A stretch of 64,000 bases of DNA from Cryptomeria japonica (lineage: Eukaryota; Streptophyta; Pinopsida; Cupressales; Cupressaceae): contig NC_081411.1 of NCBI RefSeq assembly GCF_030272615.1, positions 835,624,136 through 835,688,135 of the forward strand. The letters run 5' to 3'. This document shows positions 43,246 to 55,140 of this stretch, in pieces. Each line of letters starts with the position of its first letter. The first letter of the stretch is position 1. The position numbers and the translations under genes are program-made. The notes below the pieces were generated by a model that searched no databases, was not told the DNA's origin, and was given only the letters and a program-made list of their open reading frames with translations.

Positions 43246-45101
43246 ACAAACAACTTGTTATGACTCATAATGATTCACTAAAAAAAAATGAAATTCAATG
43301 AAAATTGAAAAATTTCTCAAACCACAAGATTAGACAGATAAGGCATTTTGCAACGAAAATGGTTTCTAAGGCACAAATTAGCAACAAGAAAATATAGATT
43401 AAGAGAGACAAAGATCTTTTAAACCAGCCAAGTTGGTATGATTTTCAAGGAATATAAATCAAGCAGCCATGATGTCACACATGTTAAATTTGCAGCTTCT
43501 CCAAGAGAGGAAGTAAAAAGCTCTTGGAGAAGAAAATGAGTAATGATGAGTTCCAATATAGTTAGCTTTGCTTGGAGGTTTATGAAAAAAACAATGAGGT
43601 AGCAATCGGCGGATGGGAGGTGATCATAAAGTTCATCGTACTACAAGGATTTATGCAGAGAAGCATATGCAAAAGCTATTAGTGTAGGATTTATGGGTGG
43701 CTGAAATAGTAGGGTTTTGTATATGATATTATTTTCAAACCCTTACCCCATTCCCAACCTCTAAATAAACAATCACCAGGTGGGCTACCCATGACCTAAC
43801 ATTACATATAGAAATTATGAAGGCAAAGGTTTTCATCTGATATACTACGTCAAATAGATTCATCATTTAACAAACATATGGTTGATATCTAACGAGCTGT
43901 GATCTACTGGTGAGGCAGAGCATCTATCACCACAATGACCCTGGTTCAAAGCTGGAAGATTTATTGAGCTTTCCAGCTAACAAATATTTGACCATTGGAA
44001 AGAAGTTCATTACTTGATAATTAATGTGCCTATTCACCACAGTTTAAAAACCTATAGAGTTCTAAAAATGCTCATTCCTAACACAGACCATACAAGCTTC
44101 ATCAATGCTCTCAAATCTCAAATCAAATTGAGCGTAGGAAGGAGGTCCCTTCAATAATTGATGGGTTCGCTAATACGTAGCTTCAGAACTTGTAAGTTAT
44201 TACAACACCCCTTAATAACACAAGACTATTCAAGCTTAGACGATGTACTTACAGTTCAAACCAAATCAGATAGGGCAGGTGTCGGTGTGGTCATTTACCC
44301 ACCATGTTGTTTGAACTTAGATGCTAATGTTAAGTTAGGCATATTTGCTATTTTCTGATTTCAAGTGATTCCAAAGCTAAACTAACAAGACTAACCAATA
44401 AGAAATAACCTTTAAGCTCGATAAGCAGAATCAAGTGTAATATAATATGGCCAATAGAATTATTTATATTGTTACTTTAGAATAGGGTAAAGCATGGAGG
44501 ATGAGAGAGAGAACACAAATGATGGTGTGAGGATACGTTTTGTCATATTATATCCATGACAAAAGCTTATTCAAAAGGTTACCCCTCTAATCTAATTATG
44601 CTGTTTTCCTTACATTTGATAACAGATTTCAAACGCTTGGTTTGTATTTATAGTGATTTCTTGCATTGAGATAATCCTGAGCCTTTTTCTAAGCAGGTTG
44701 AGCACCTTCAAGCATGACATGACAGTCCATGCTTCCTTTCAGCATCAGTAACGAAGAGCTCACATTTGAAGGACAGTTCGCTTAAGGTCTTTCATGGTGT
44801 GATGTGAAGGATCAATTAAAAACGTATTAACAGTGCTCGCCAACAAGAAAAGGAAATCAGACCTTTACACATTATCCCCTGTGGACACCCAAATTTGTCT
44901 TCATTCATTGAAAGTGTGAAATACTAAAAAGACAATCCCAATTGACATTCCGTTTTGTATAGTGCTCAGGTCTGACCAGTGTAGAGCTCATAAGATTGCC
45001 TTTGCTGATAGAAGATAACAGATGTGATTCCCATGTACCCACAAAAACAAAAACAAGGACGGGAAATAATACAATGATTTCAAAGGGATATGCATCAATA
45101 C

Positions 45102-45320
45102 CTGATCAAAAACATTTCGTTTGGCCATTTCATCCCAGAACCTGAGGCAAACCAGGACTATCGAAGCTGTGAGAGCTGAAACTATTATATCATGTACAAT
45201 CTGGTCCTGTGGGGAGAACATGGGAATCGAAAACCTAGCAAAAGTCATGAAATTCTCAGGTTTTACAGAGCATGTTTCCCGTCTTCCGCTTGGAGAGCAA
45301 CCCACTTGAGAGGCCCCCAT
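45102..45320 (-). CDS. FOLK: FOLK exon 1, copy B (duplicated alternative first exon)
   Basis: Encodes 73 residues ending FDQ with the same CAG|GTATTG donor as copy A, 43 kb from exon 2. From residue 27 on, its protein is identical to copy A; the nucleotide differences I see there are silent. The first 26 residues differ by several substitutions and one indel. The open frame and donor are intact, so it could serve as an alternative first exon or belong to a partial gene duplicate. No second set of exons 2-6 is in the window. Confidence 0.75.
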
Positions 45321-45446
45321 AACTTGACTGAGCCTCTCTCTAGTTTTCTAATAGTGACCAACTGAAATATGTGGAATTCCCACTAAATTTCCTGATTAAA
45401 TAGCTGCACCTATGTATTACAAGTTTTGGCTGGAGACATCTTAAGC

Positions 45447-45812
45447 CTTGGGCGCCAGTTCCCAGTTGATGAGCCATCAGGGAATATAATAATAATATAA
45501 AATTCCAGAATCCAGTTCCTTTCCTTTGCAGTCCTTTTAGGACTGTTATTTATTTTCTGTATAATAATATTATTGATCAATAAAACAAAAATTAGAATCT
45601 AGTTGTATAATACCAGTCTTGAATGAGGACACCTTAAGCTTTGGGCGCCAGTTCTCAATTGATGAGCCATCGAGAATATAATAATAATAACATAAAATTC
45701 CAAAATCTAATTCCTTTCCTTCGCCGTTCTTTTTGGGCTGTTATTTATTTTCTTTGCAATATTATTATTTTAAATTTTGATTAATAAATAAAAATTAATG
45801 TAGTCTTTCTCA
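45447..45812. repeat. Tandem duplication of about 180 bp upstream of exon 1B
   Basis: Both units carry CTTAAGC.TTGGGCGCCAGTT, GATGAGCCATC and GGNTGTTATTTATTTTCT in order, with about 10-15% divergence. Copy A has one unit (around 40566-40640). Confidence 0.65.
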
Positions 45813-45923
45813 CTTACCTGAACAGTTTGACCGAGCTCACTCAAAACTTATTAAATTCTGTTTATATATGTAAGACTGTACTAGTGGAATTTTTATTTAA
45901 ATTTCAGAGTTTTTAAAATTTAA

Positions 45924-46145
45924 ACGAAAAGATCTTTTGTACCCTATAAGATGGAGGTAATCTATAAATACATGGAATCAGGTATGGAATTTGATAGACG
46001 AAAAGACCTTTTGTATCTTATAAGATGGAGGTAATCTATAAATACATGGAATCAAGCATGAAATTTGATAGACGAAAAGACCTTTTGTATCTTATAAGAT
46101 GGAGGTAATCTATAAATACATGGAATCAGGCATGGAATTTGATAG
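45924..46145. repeat. Three 74-bp tandem units upstream of exon 1B
   Basis: Starts at 45924, 45998 and 46072, nearly identical. Each has ACGAAAAGA, CTATAAGATGGAGGTAATC and TATAAATACATGGAATCA. Copy A has a single related unit near 40765-40830. They lie 600-830 bp upstream of the exon 1B ATG. Confidence 0.8.
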
Positions 46146-46790
46146 TCTATATGACAGTTTTGACATGTTTTTTTTAAAGTCAACATTTTAAATTATTAAT
46201 AAATTGAAAAAATTTATAATAGGTAATATATTATATAGTATTATAATTCATAATATTGATATATATTATTTTAGATTGTTTATTAAAAAATATAAATTTA
46301 TTTAGAATATTTTGAAATGGTCTAATATAGTTGTTTCTAAGTTTAAAAATATAAAATAAAGATGAATTTTTAGAATACTATCTATTCTTATATGAATTTA
46401 GAAATTTAGTCAATTTTATTTTTATAAGTATATTAATAAGATTGTCTTGAATTTAGAAACTTGTCTTAAAATATATGATATAATTGTTTTTAATTTTTTA
46501 AATATTTTAATATGAATATTTAGAGTAGTTTATATTTTCTTATATGAATTTAGAAACTTAGTCAATTTATTTTTTTAATATTTTTAATAAGAATGTCTTA
46601 AATGTGAATTTAGAAACTTGTCAGAATAGATCAAATTTAAGATTTTGATATTTATTATAAAAGAATTTGTATTAAATTATTCTCAAATTAATTCTTTTGG
46701 ACAATTATTTTTCTTAAAACGTCAAATGAAAGACATTGAAATGATCAACCGTAAAAAAAAATCATATGACAGGTAGGGGTGGCTGTCAAA
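46146..46790. other. AT-rich stretch without genes
   Basis: Strongly AT-rich, with imperfect internal repeats such as GAATTTAGAAACTTAGTCAATTT (parts recur three times). No coding content. Confidence 0.5.
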
Positions 46791-47608
46791 TTCCACTAAA
46801 ATTTATTTATGTGCATATAATCAGCTATGCTCCAATAGGATAAGGATGTATTTATTTATTTATTTTGTCTTATATAAAATGGGATACTTAAAAATAATTG
46901 TTGTAAGGGAGGTGTGGATGCACTCGAAGCTTATGGAATGAATATGTAACTTACACTCCATGACTGTGTGGACAATAGGACACTTAAAAATCTTAAAATA
47001 ATTAATTTTGTGTATATATGTTTTTGTTTGTTTAAGTTTGTGTATATATTATGTATTTCATTGAGGATAGGTGGAAGTGTATCATGATTCAATCAATGAG
47101 ATGTCCTTAATTGTGGAAAACATAAAGCATATATTTTGGGATTGCCCATTTGTAAACAAATAATGGGTTAAGTATGAGGTATTTTCCACAGCAAGTCAAA
47201 CTATGATATTGCGATCAAGGTTCAACTGTGTAGTTTTTGAGTCAGTCCTTAAAAATTTGTGTTGTTTTTTACCATGAGCTAAATCAGAAAAAAGCTATTT
47301 TGGGTCTTGATTTGCATAATAATGTGATTGTTGACTCAGTAAGACAAGTCATTTAAAGTCATATTTGGATAACTAGATGCTCTATTGTGTTCTCTAACAA
47401 CTGTTATTAGGTAACTATAATTCTTTGGCTTTATTACTCTAACATCTTTTTACAAATTGTTTTTCTTTTCTCGCAACTACAATATTTATCGAAGATGATT
47501 GTCAATGTCATAGACCAGCTTCAGTATATCAAAAAGCAAGTAATACAATTATAAAAAATTAATAGATTTGGACAAAATCAAAGATTGCACAATGGATGAA
47601 TGATTGTT

Positions 47609-47822
47609 TCTTTCTATAGACACCTAAATCTGTCCATTCTCAACCACACTTGACCTTTTATCCCATTCTAATCAATTAAATAAATATTTATTTATTTTAA
47701 TTAATCCTTTATCTTTATCCCTCACCCTTAATTAAAGAAATTTATATTTATTTAATTAAATTTAACCTTCACCTTTATCCATCACCTTTTAATTAACCTT
47801 AACCTTATCCTACTAAATCAAT
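47609..47822 (+). repeat. Fragment of a Gypsy-type LTR
   Basis: Begins after the end of duplication copy B with TATAGACACCTAAATCTGTCC, then TTAATTAA/TTTATTT-rich text like the U3 starts of the LTRs at 49235 and 53862. It is cut at 47822 by another LTR. Confidence 0.4.
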
Positions 47823-48969
47823 TGTAGAGGAGGAAATTTGTTACCTCTAAGATGATAAATCCTAGATAACAAACCTATTCGCCGCTACCTCACTTAAAAT
47901 GGCGCTAAGGGTGAGCCAGGGGATGAAAAATGTGAAACTAAACTAACAGATTGCAAATGAAACTCACAGACGACTTTGTTAAGTCTTTGTCTCGAGGACG
48001 AACACACAGATCTAGGACACTAGTGCAACGCATTGTCATCCTGTATGGACGAGGTACAAAGATTGTACAAAAAGTCATAAATGCCACTATATTATTGAAT
48101 AATAAGTTCAGAAAATGACAAAACTAATCTAGTGGCACAGAATATGAAATGATAGCACTAAGTAATAAATTATAATGGAAACTCACAACCAGTCCACAAT
48201 TGAAGCCTCTTGCAAGATGATATCTTTCTCACCACTACAAACCTACACACAAATGAGAAAGGGAAAATGTGGGGGTTGTGTTTTGGAGTCTACCTTTGTC
48301 AGACCCCCATTTTGGTGTTTCCACCACCATGGACAACCCATATAATAGCAACGATGGAAAGATAAAATGATAAGGATGGAAACAAAATAGATTAGAAATT
48401 GAGAAACTAGATGGAAACTATAGATGTTGAAATAAAAAGGGATAAAGATGAACTCCCCTTCAACACTCAAAGAACCTTCACTCAAACGAATGAAGTTGAA
48501 TTCCAAGAGCTCTCCAAAGGTGGCAGTAATGGCAGGAATTGAATAGAAAACTTGTGAATACTACACAAGAAAATCACCCAAAAGCTTCAACCTACAAGAA
48601 AATGATCAAAAATGCCAAGAATCCCCCAAAATGCCTCCAAATGGGAGAGATATAGGCTCTGGAAGGAAAACCGAGGTCAGTGGGCACATGCAGGGGCGTT
48701 ACGATTCCTTCTAGGCACAAGCGTAACGCTCAAACAACCACTTGTGAATTGTCAGATTTGTGGGACGCTAGTGCATTGCGTGGACATCTCTGCGTCGTGC
48801 TAGGGTCATGAGGATGAAAAGTCGGCAGTTGGTAATATTTGAATCTAGAGTTGACAAAGCGATCCAGGTGGATAAGAAGACAAAAACGACAACACATGAC
48901 CTCCGATGACGTGGAGGAAGGTGTCACTTGTTGCGTTGAATTGTACAAGGTGTGATTTTTGATATTACA
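47823..48969 (-). repeat. LTR of a second retrotransposon, minus orientation
   Basis: 1,147 bp with plus-strand ends TGTAGAGG and GATATTACA. On the minus strand the sequence just before it reads ACAGTGGGGGTAGAA, a good polypurine tract, so this is a 3' LTR of a minus-strand element. A minus-strand CTATTATATGGG near 48340 may be its TATA box. The internal region right of it (48985-49234) is short and unassigned. No coding homology; open frames within are not genes. Confidence 0.55.
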
Positions 48970-49234
48970 TTCTACCCCCACTGTAGCGAGCATGTCTTTG
49001 CTGAGAGATGCGAAGCTAAAGTAGAGGAAGATAAAGAAAAGAGCCTTGACAAGGAGGCAAAATTTTGTTGATCAGACGAGGTTGCCCCTAGCGAGATGAA
49101 GTTGAAGCTTGAAATAGATATTGCTAATCGATACATCGCAAACATGCTAGCTATAGACTAACATGTCAGATGAAAAGATATAAAGGATAGATCAATATGG
49201 ATAATAGATAAGATAGCATAATAGAAACTGTAGA

Positions 49235-50624
49235 TGTATAAATCTGATCACTTTCCTAAATAAATATTTAATATTTATTTTAACCCTATTCCTCCTATTA
49301 ATTAAATTCTATTTAATTAATTTCTTCATATTCATCTATTTGATTAAATGAATTACTCAATTTATTTAATTAAGTTCGCCTAAACCTTTTCTAGCCTTTA
49401 ATTAAATAAATCACTCTATTTAATTAATTCTCCTTTCTCCCTTTTTAATTAAATTTACATTTAATTAAATTGATCCTTACAAATAAATAAATCTAATTTA
49501 TTTATTTAAATCCCCCACTTGTACTTATGCAAGTTGCACTTATTTTGTTGAAATAAAGTAATTTTATTTTAATTAAAATCCTTTTCCCTCCACTTGCATT
49601 TTCCTACATCTCCCACTTGCCTCCTAAACCCCTTCTAGATTCTTCTAATCACTTCCAACTTAGCCTAATTCATCTCCTAATTATTGTCACATTCCTAATC
49701 AAAGAGAAGTCACTTCTCAAAGCCTCCAAAGTCTTCCAAACCATTTAAGGCTCTTATATAACCATTAATGGTTAACTCAACCTTCTTGCATGATTAGAGA
49801 CTTTCTCTCTAACTCATTTCTCATCTACCCAAGGGTCTCATCAAGCATTCATGGCTTTAACCTTGGTTATCCCTTTAACCCTTGCACAAGAGTTTACCCC
49901 TTGGGTAAAAGCTTTATCCACTGGATAAACCTGACCTAACCATAACCTTACCTCCTAAGGTAACCTTCATGTCTTCTCAAGCATTAAATACTTCTTTCAT
50001 CTCCTCTCAAGCAACCTCTTGTTGACAATTGTCACCATTTTATTGGTGAGAATTGTGAACATGGATTGATTAACCTAGCCCTTGTTAAGATTATTCAATC
50101 TTGACCATCCATTGCCCTGTTTTCCCTATAAATAGAGCTCTCTTTCTTCATTTTCAAAAAACAATAATCTTTCATGCATCTACATTATAGTCTAACTACT
50201 AAGCATTTTTAGCCTCTCTTTGAAAAAACATCATAATAGCATTTAGAAGCATTTTAATATATCATAGAATATCCATGCTAGACTAGTATATCATTGCTAA
50301 GATAATTTGCTAATCCTTTATCATATCATCATCTTTATGTTAGCTTAATCATCATAGATTCAATATCATACATCTTAGAATGCATTCATGCATATAAATC
50401 AAACATCACTCGTTCTTGGAGTTATCATTCCTAAGTCACTTTGCTCAGTGATCTGAGAGCAAAACATTGACTTTAGGGATCATGTGAGATAGAGAACAAT
50501 GGGACACCCCTTGGGAAGTTGAACTATTTCAGATAGTTCCTATATTTTCACCAAGAGTCTCATTGGTGTGTGGGTCTTTTGAATCTGACTTTTACATTTT
50601 TGTCACCCAATTTCCCCACATACA
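49235..50624 (+). repeat. 5' LTR of a Tat-like Ty3/Gypsy element, plus orientation
   Basis: About 1.39 kb from TGTATAAATCTG to CCCCACATACA. It has a TTAATTAA-rich U3 and a clear TATAAATA at 50127-50134, and is directly followed by a Gypsy primer site. The right end is secure; the left end is chosen from the TG and the pattern shared with other LTRs here. Confidence 0.65.
50127..50134 (+). promoter_or_regulatory. LTR TATA box
   Basis: TTTCCCTATAAATAGAGC, about 500 bp before the LTR end; expected to start the element's RNA near 50160. Confidence 0.6.
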
Positions 50625-50628
50625 TTTC

Positions 50629-50646
50629 TGGCGCCCACTGTGGGGC
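50629..50646 (+). promoter_or_regulatory. Gypsy (Tat-type) primer-binding site
   Basis: TGGCGCCCACTGTGGGGC, four bases after the LTR end. This TGGCGCCCAC...GGGG form is typical of Tat-lineage Ty3/Gypsy elements in plants. Confidence 0.75.
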
Positions 50647-52700
50647 TCATCCCCACAAATCACATCATTTTTGGTGTAGGACAAAGATTACAAGCACACT
50701 GGAATACTGTTTTAGTGCATCGAGAACTTTCTTTAGCGCATCTGTGGTAAACAGTAGTGCGTTCATCGCACTATTTAGCGTATAGGAACCTTTTTTAGCG
50801 CTTTGGAGCTTACTGTTAGTGCATAACACTTTCAATTTATTTCTTGCGCATCAGGATATCAGTGTAGCGCATTCAATAATCAGTGTAGCACGTAGGAGTC
50901 ATTCCTTAGCGCATTTGTACCTTTCTGTAGCGAATCTGTGCAGAATTCCAGCACGTGACTTTGGCAAAAAGAAGGAATAATTTGTAACATAAGTGAAAGT
51001 TAGGCTTGTATAAGCTCACCTAGGGCCTTAATTTTTCACTAACCTTTATTTGTTGCAGGTTACTAATCATTGATTGTTGATGGGAGGAGTTATATTTAGG
51101 CATTTGATTATTTTTATTTCTAGCTTTTCCAAGTTAGTTTAAAAAGAGTTCATTTCCTGTTGGTTAAAAAGAACTTCATTACTCCTTTGGTGCTTAAAAC
51201 AAAACCTCACTTTCATTTTTGCAAAAAGGTTAAAAAGAACTACAAACAAACTTTTTTTGCAAAGTTAAAAAGGATCCCATTCTCTTTTGGTGTTAAGTTA
51301 AAAAGAACCTCATCACTCCTTTGGTCCTTAAAACAAAACCTCACTTTCATTTTTTGTAAAAAGGTTAAAAAGAACTACAAACAAACCTTTATTTGGCAAG
51401 GTTAAAAAGAATCTCACTTTCATTGTTTTTGTACAAGGCAAAAGGAGCTTCATTGAGGATTGATTGCACGATTTTCATTTTGTTGACCAAATTCATGATT
51501 TACTTTGTTGACCAAGTTTGTTTTTCAAGGTTTTGAAACACACATTTTGCTATGAAAAGCTAAAAAGAACACCATGCTTGTTGGAGCAACATCTCCAAAT
51601 AGACTTTAGCAAATCATTGTCTTGAAGGCTAAAAATAATATTGTTTGCCTTGTCTCGAAAGTGGAAGGTATATGCTCTCCCCTTAATTGGGTGACCAAAA
51701 AGCCAAAACACTCTCGAAAGTGGAAGGTATATGCTCTCCCCTTAATTGGGTGACCAAAAAGCCAAACCACTCTTATGCTTTATTTTACTTTAAGCACTTA
51801 AAACCTTTACAAGGCTTGCCCTCTCGAGTTGCCCTTAGGGCGCCATTAATGGTCGATGAGAGGGGAATGACCTAAGTGGGAAACAACTTTATCTCCAAGT
51901 GTTCCAACCCACTATAATCAAAAGTGGAGGTTGACGAAAGTCCCCTTCAACGGTTTTCCTCAGTGATTAGTCTTCCCCCAGTATCTTTAAGATACGTAAA
52001 TCCTTTGTTCCAAAGGTTGGGAAGCCTCCCAAGGGATTTTATCACTAAAGACCGAACATAAGCCTGATTAAGAACCTTAGCATTAGAAACTTTGAGCTGA
52101 GTCAGCTGCCAAACATTGGCAATATCATAGTGCAAGGGTGGGGAAGAATCTGCCCCCAAGATCATTCACCATATATCTCCCAAGATAACTACTCAATTGT
52201 GAAGCAATTCACTTTGAGTTAATTTCTGGTAAAAGGCAAAAAAATGGGCGCCCCCTAGGAGGTGACAAGACCGTTTGAGCTAACGGAGTATCGAGACCAG
52301 TGGGTTATGATATTGTTGATGACCCTTGAATAAAGAGTTTGCTTGGTCTATCTTATTGTTATCCAAACCGGCGAAAACATTGGGGATTTGAACACATCCT
52401 CAAAAGAACATACACTACTTGTTTAGCATAGATAAAATTGTTATTTCTTCTATATGTCATGTTTTCAAGTCAGTTTCAGAAAATCATCCATCAAAATCAC
52501 AAGTGTTATTTTTCAACATAGCAAAACAAAGAAATCAAAACAATTAGCGCATAGGAGCAACATCCTAGGGCGTAGCAAACATTCAATAGCTCATTTGCAC
52601 TAAAACATAATGATTTCATCACTAAACTTAGCACACAATCAGTATCATACTGGTGAAATTTATGGTAGTGCTTATCAGCATCATTATAATGCATTCAAAC
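50647..52700 (+). other. Leader-like remnant of the plus-strand Gypsy element, with tandem repeats
   Basis: No gag or pol seen. Holds a degenerate array of TTAGCGCAT-type words (50690-50960), two copies of a roughly 140-bp unit with GGTTAAAAAGAACTACAAAC (51130-51420), and a 59-bp tandem duplication (51653-51768; GTGGAAGGTATATGCTCTCC). The right limit, where the next LTR begins, is not certain. Confidence 0.45.
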
Positions 52701-53862
52701 TGTGTCGACTTGAATTTCATCCTCAAAAATATTACCTGCAATAAGTTAGTTTCACAAAATACAAATGGAAATACTACAGGAAATCCAAATTCAACCAATG
52801 AAACCACATGAAATATATATGAAATAAAAACATTAATATTACCTTCATGATTTATGTCTCATTGTGTCTTAACTCCATTGTTCCTGGTTGCAGATGGTGT
52901 GCTCTCAGACAATGCACTGTTAGCTTCCAAGATGGCATATGAAGAATGGACAGATAACTTGTAGTTAACTGATATTATGATATGCAATACTACATGATTA
53001 TGCTATGATGCTATATGATAATTTCTATTGCTATTACTATTTGCTATTTGCTATTTGCTTCAAAAACTCACAGATGCATATGATTGATTTGAAGACTAAC
53101 TCTCTCTCAATTTAAGCTTTTGATTTTATAGACCTTGAGAGAATTAGATGACGTGGCTTAGATCAACGGTCCTGATCAGATCTGCAGATTTGAATGGTTG
53201 TGAGAAAAGGTGAAGGTTGAGAGAAAGGGGGAAGGAGAAGACAAGTGTCACTAATCTCACCTTGACTAGGTTGCTGACTCAGGGAATCTAGGGATGGTTG
53301 GAGAAGATTTAGGCATGATAGGACAAGTGGACTCAAGTCCTTCCTAAGATGTAGGGGTGTTGGAGAGAATATAGGAAATGGTTATGAAATATGTGTACGT
53401 ACACAATATTCATTAATTTGGAAGTTGAAGATAAATGATAAATTAATATTTAAGAAATATTAATTTCCTTAGCCACATGTTTGATGAGTTGGCAAAGGGA
53501 AGATGAAGTGGAGATGGAGGGTGAGTTGGAAAAGGGATTAAATAATTTAATAATAATTTAATATTTGAAACTATAGGATAGGAGAATAACTATTAAATAT
53601 TAGATATTTAATTGTTTGGAGAAGATAATTAAATATTAGATATTTAATTAACTTGGTTAAAAGGATAAATAAATATTAGATATTTAATTATTTTAGAGGA
53701 ATAGGATAGATGAATTAATTAATAAAATATTAATTAATAGAAAGACATGAAAATGAATTAAATAAATTAATCTTTTCAAATTAACTATTTAATAGAAGAA
53801 TAATTATTAAATAAATATAAAATATTTATTTAATTGCTCATGGCCATTTTTATGTGTATACA
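52700..53862 (-). repeat. 3' LTR of a minus-strand Tat element
   Basis: On the minus strand it starts TGTATACACATAAAAATGG at 53862, after polypurine tract AAAGAGGGGCAAAA (53876-53863). It has a TTAAT/ATATTTA-rich U3 and GTCTATAAAATC near 53130 as TATA box. The left end is not determined from sequence alone; 52700 is approximate. Confidence 0.55.
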
Positions 53863-53876
53863 TTTTGCCCCTCTTT
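53863..53876 (-). promoter_or_regulatory. Polypurine tract of the Tat element
   Basis: Minus strand AAAGAGGGGCAAAA directly before the LTR start TGTATACA. Confidence 0.7.
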
Positions 53877-54324
53877 GAAATGATGTCGAGACAACATTGT
53901 TTCAAAGATTAAATCAAGTCTTGATAATGCGCCCGATGAAGATGAAAACCCTGATTATGTGCTCCCTCAGGAGATTAATCATGAAATTGTTGAAAAAATT
54001 GGTTTGAACGATTGATCTCATGATATTTGATAAAAAATTTAGTCAATTAAATTCATTTGTAAAAAAAAAATTAAATTGCCCCATTGAAATTAATTACTCT
54101 TCAAATAGTAAATATAAAATTAACCAAGGCTAATTGTAATCCATTGTTATCCTTGTCAACTTGTGGAGAAAATATTCTTGCTGAGGTGGCGAAATGGTGA
54201 TTCTCGTGGAGAACCATCGTTTTGAGCGTGTTCGGCGATATCACCAACCTATTGAGCATGGGTATCCGGTATGTATCTTATCCCAAGCTTTATTTTCAAC
54301 TTTTTGTGCAAATTTTCATATTTT

Positions 54325-54690
54325 TAGCGCGTTTTTGAATTTTGAATTTTTTTTTGAATTTTTTCGGCGTTAGGTTAGCGCATTTGTAATTTGTTTTAGT
54401 GCATATGCAATTAGGATTAACGCATTTGCATGTTTTAGCACAAATGGTCTTTTTGTTAGCGCATATGTTAAGGATGTTAGTGCTTTTGCATAGGATTACA
54501 CAAATGATTAGTTTGTTAGTGCTTTTGCTCAATAAGGTAGCACTTTTGCATGGGCTTGTGCATATGCCTATAGATTTAGCGCATTTGTTCAAAAAGATAA
54601 CGCATATGCACTAGTTTAGCACAAATGCATTTAGATTTAGAGTGCAAATGCTTAATAGGATAGCGCTTTTGCTCAAATTTGATATTTTTT
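54325..54690. repeat. TTAGCGCATTTG-type degenerate array
   Basis: About 15 loosely spaced words such as TTAGCGCATTTG, TTAGTGCTTTTGC and TTAGCACAAATG, roughly 20-30 bp apart, in the gap between the PMD segments. The same words occur after the primer site of the other Gypsy element at 50690-50960. Confidence 0.6.
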
Positions 54691-55008
54691 GATAAGTGCA
54701 AAGGCTAAAAATCATTTTGATGATTAGATTTAACATGTTTGATATGCATTGATGATGAAATAGGGACTTGATTGAGTGATTACGTGATTGATAGATTGAT
54801 AGATAGCTTTGATTGCTGGATTGATTGATAGGATTGTTTTGATTGCGTGATTGATGGATTGCTTTGATTAGCTTGATTGTGTGAGTAGCTCTAAGAAACC
54901 AATTTAGTTTCTGATGTAAGAGCGTAGCAGAGTTTTGAGTGAACTCAGTGATTGATTAAAAACCATGATTGACAGGTTTTAAAATAATTTGACAGTGTAA
55001 GTTACTTA

Positions 55009-55140
55009 AATTTGATTTGATAGATAGATAGCATAGATTGCTTTAGTTTGATTTGATAGATAGATAACATAGATTGCTTCAGTTTGATTTGATAGATAGA
55101 TAGCATAGATTTCTTCAATTTGATTTGATAGATAGATGAT
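55009..55140. repeat. 40-bp tandem repeat with GATA runs
   Basis: About 3.3 units of TTTGATTTGATAGATAGATA followed by GCATAGATTGCTT-like text, between the PMD segments. Not a gene. Confidence 0.7.

Larger units (their letters stand above)
42387..47608. repeat. Duplication copy B, containing FOLK exon 1B
   Basis: Direct duplicate of 36236-41510. It has its own later changes: a 414-bp insertion at 42832-43245, lack of the copy A segment 36850-38630, and local expansions at 45447-45812 and 45924-46145. It also carries about 650 bp of AT-rich DNA at 46146-46790. Its right end is cut by the LTR starting near 47609. Confidence 0.8.
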
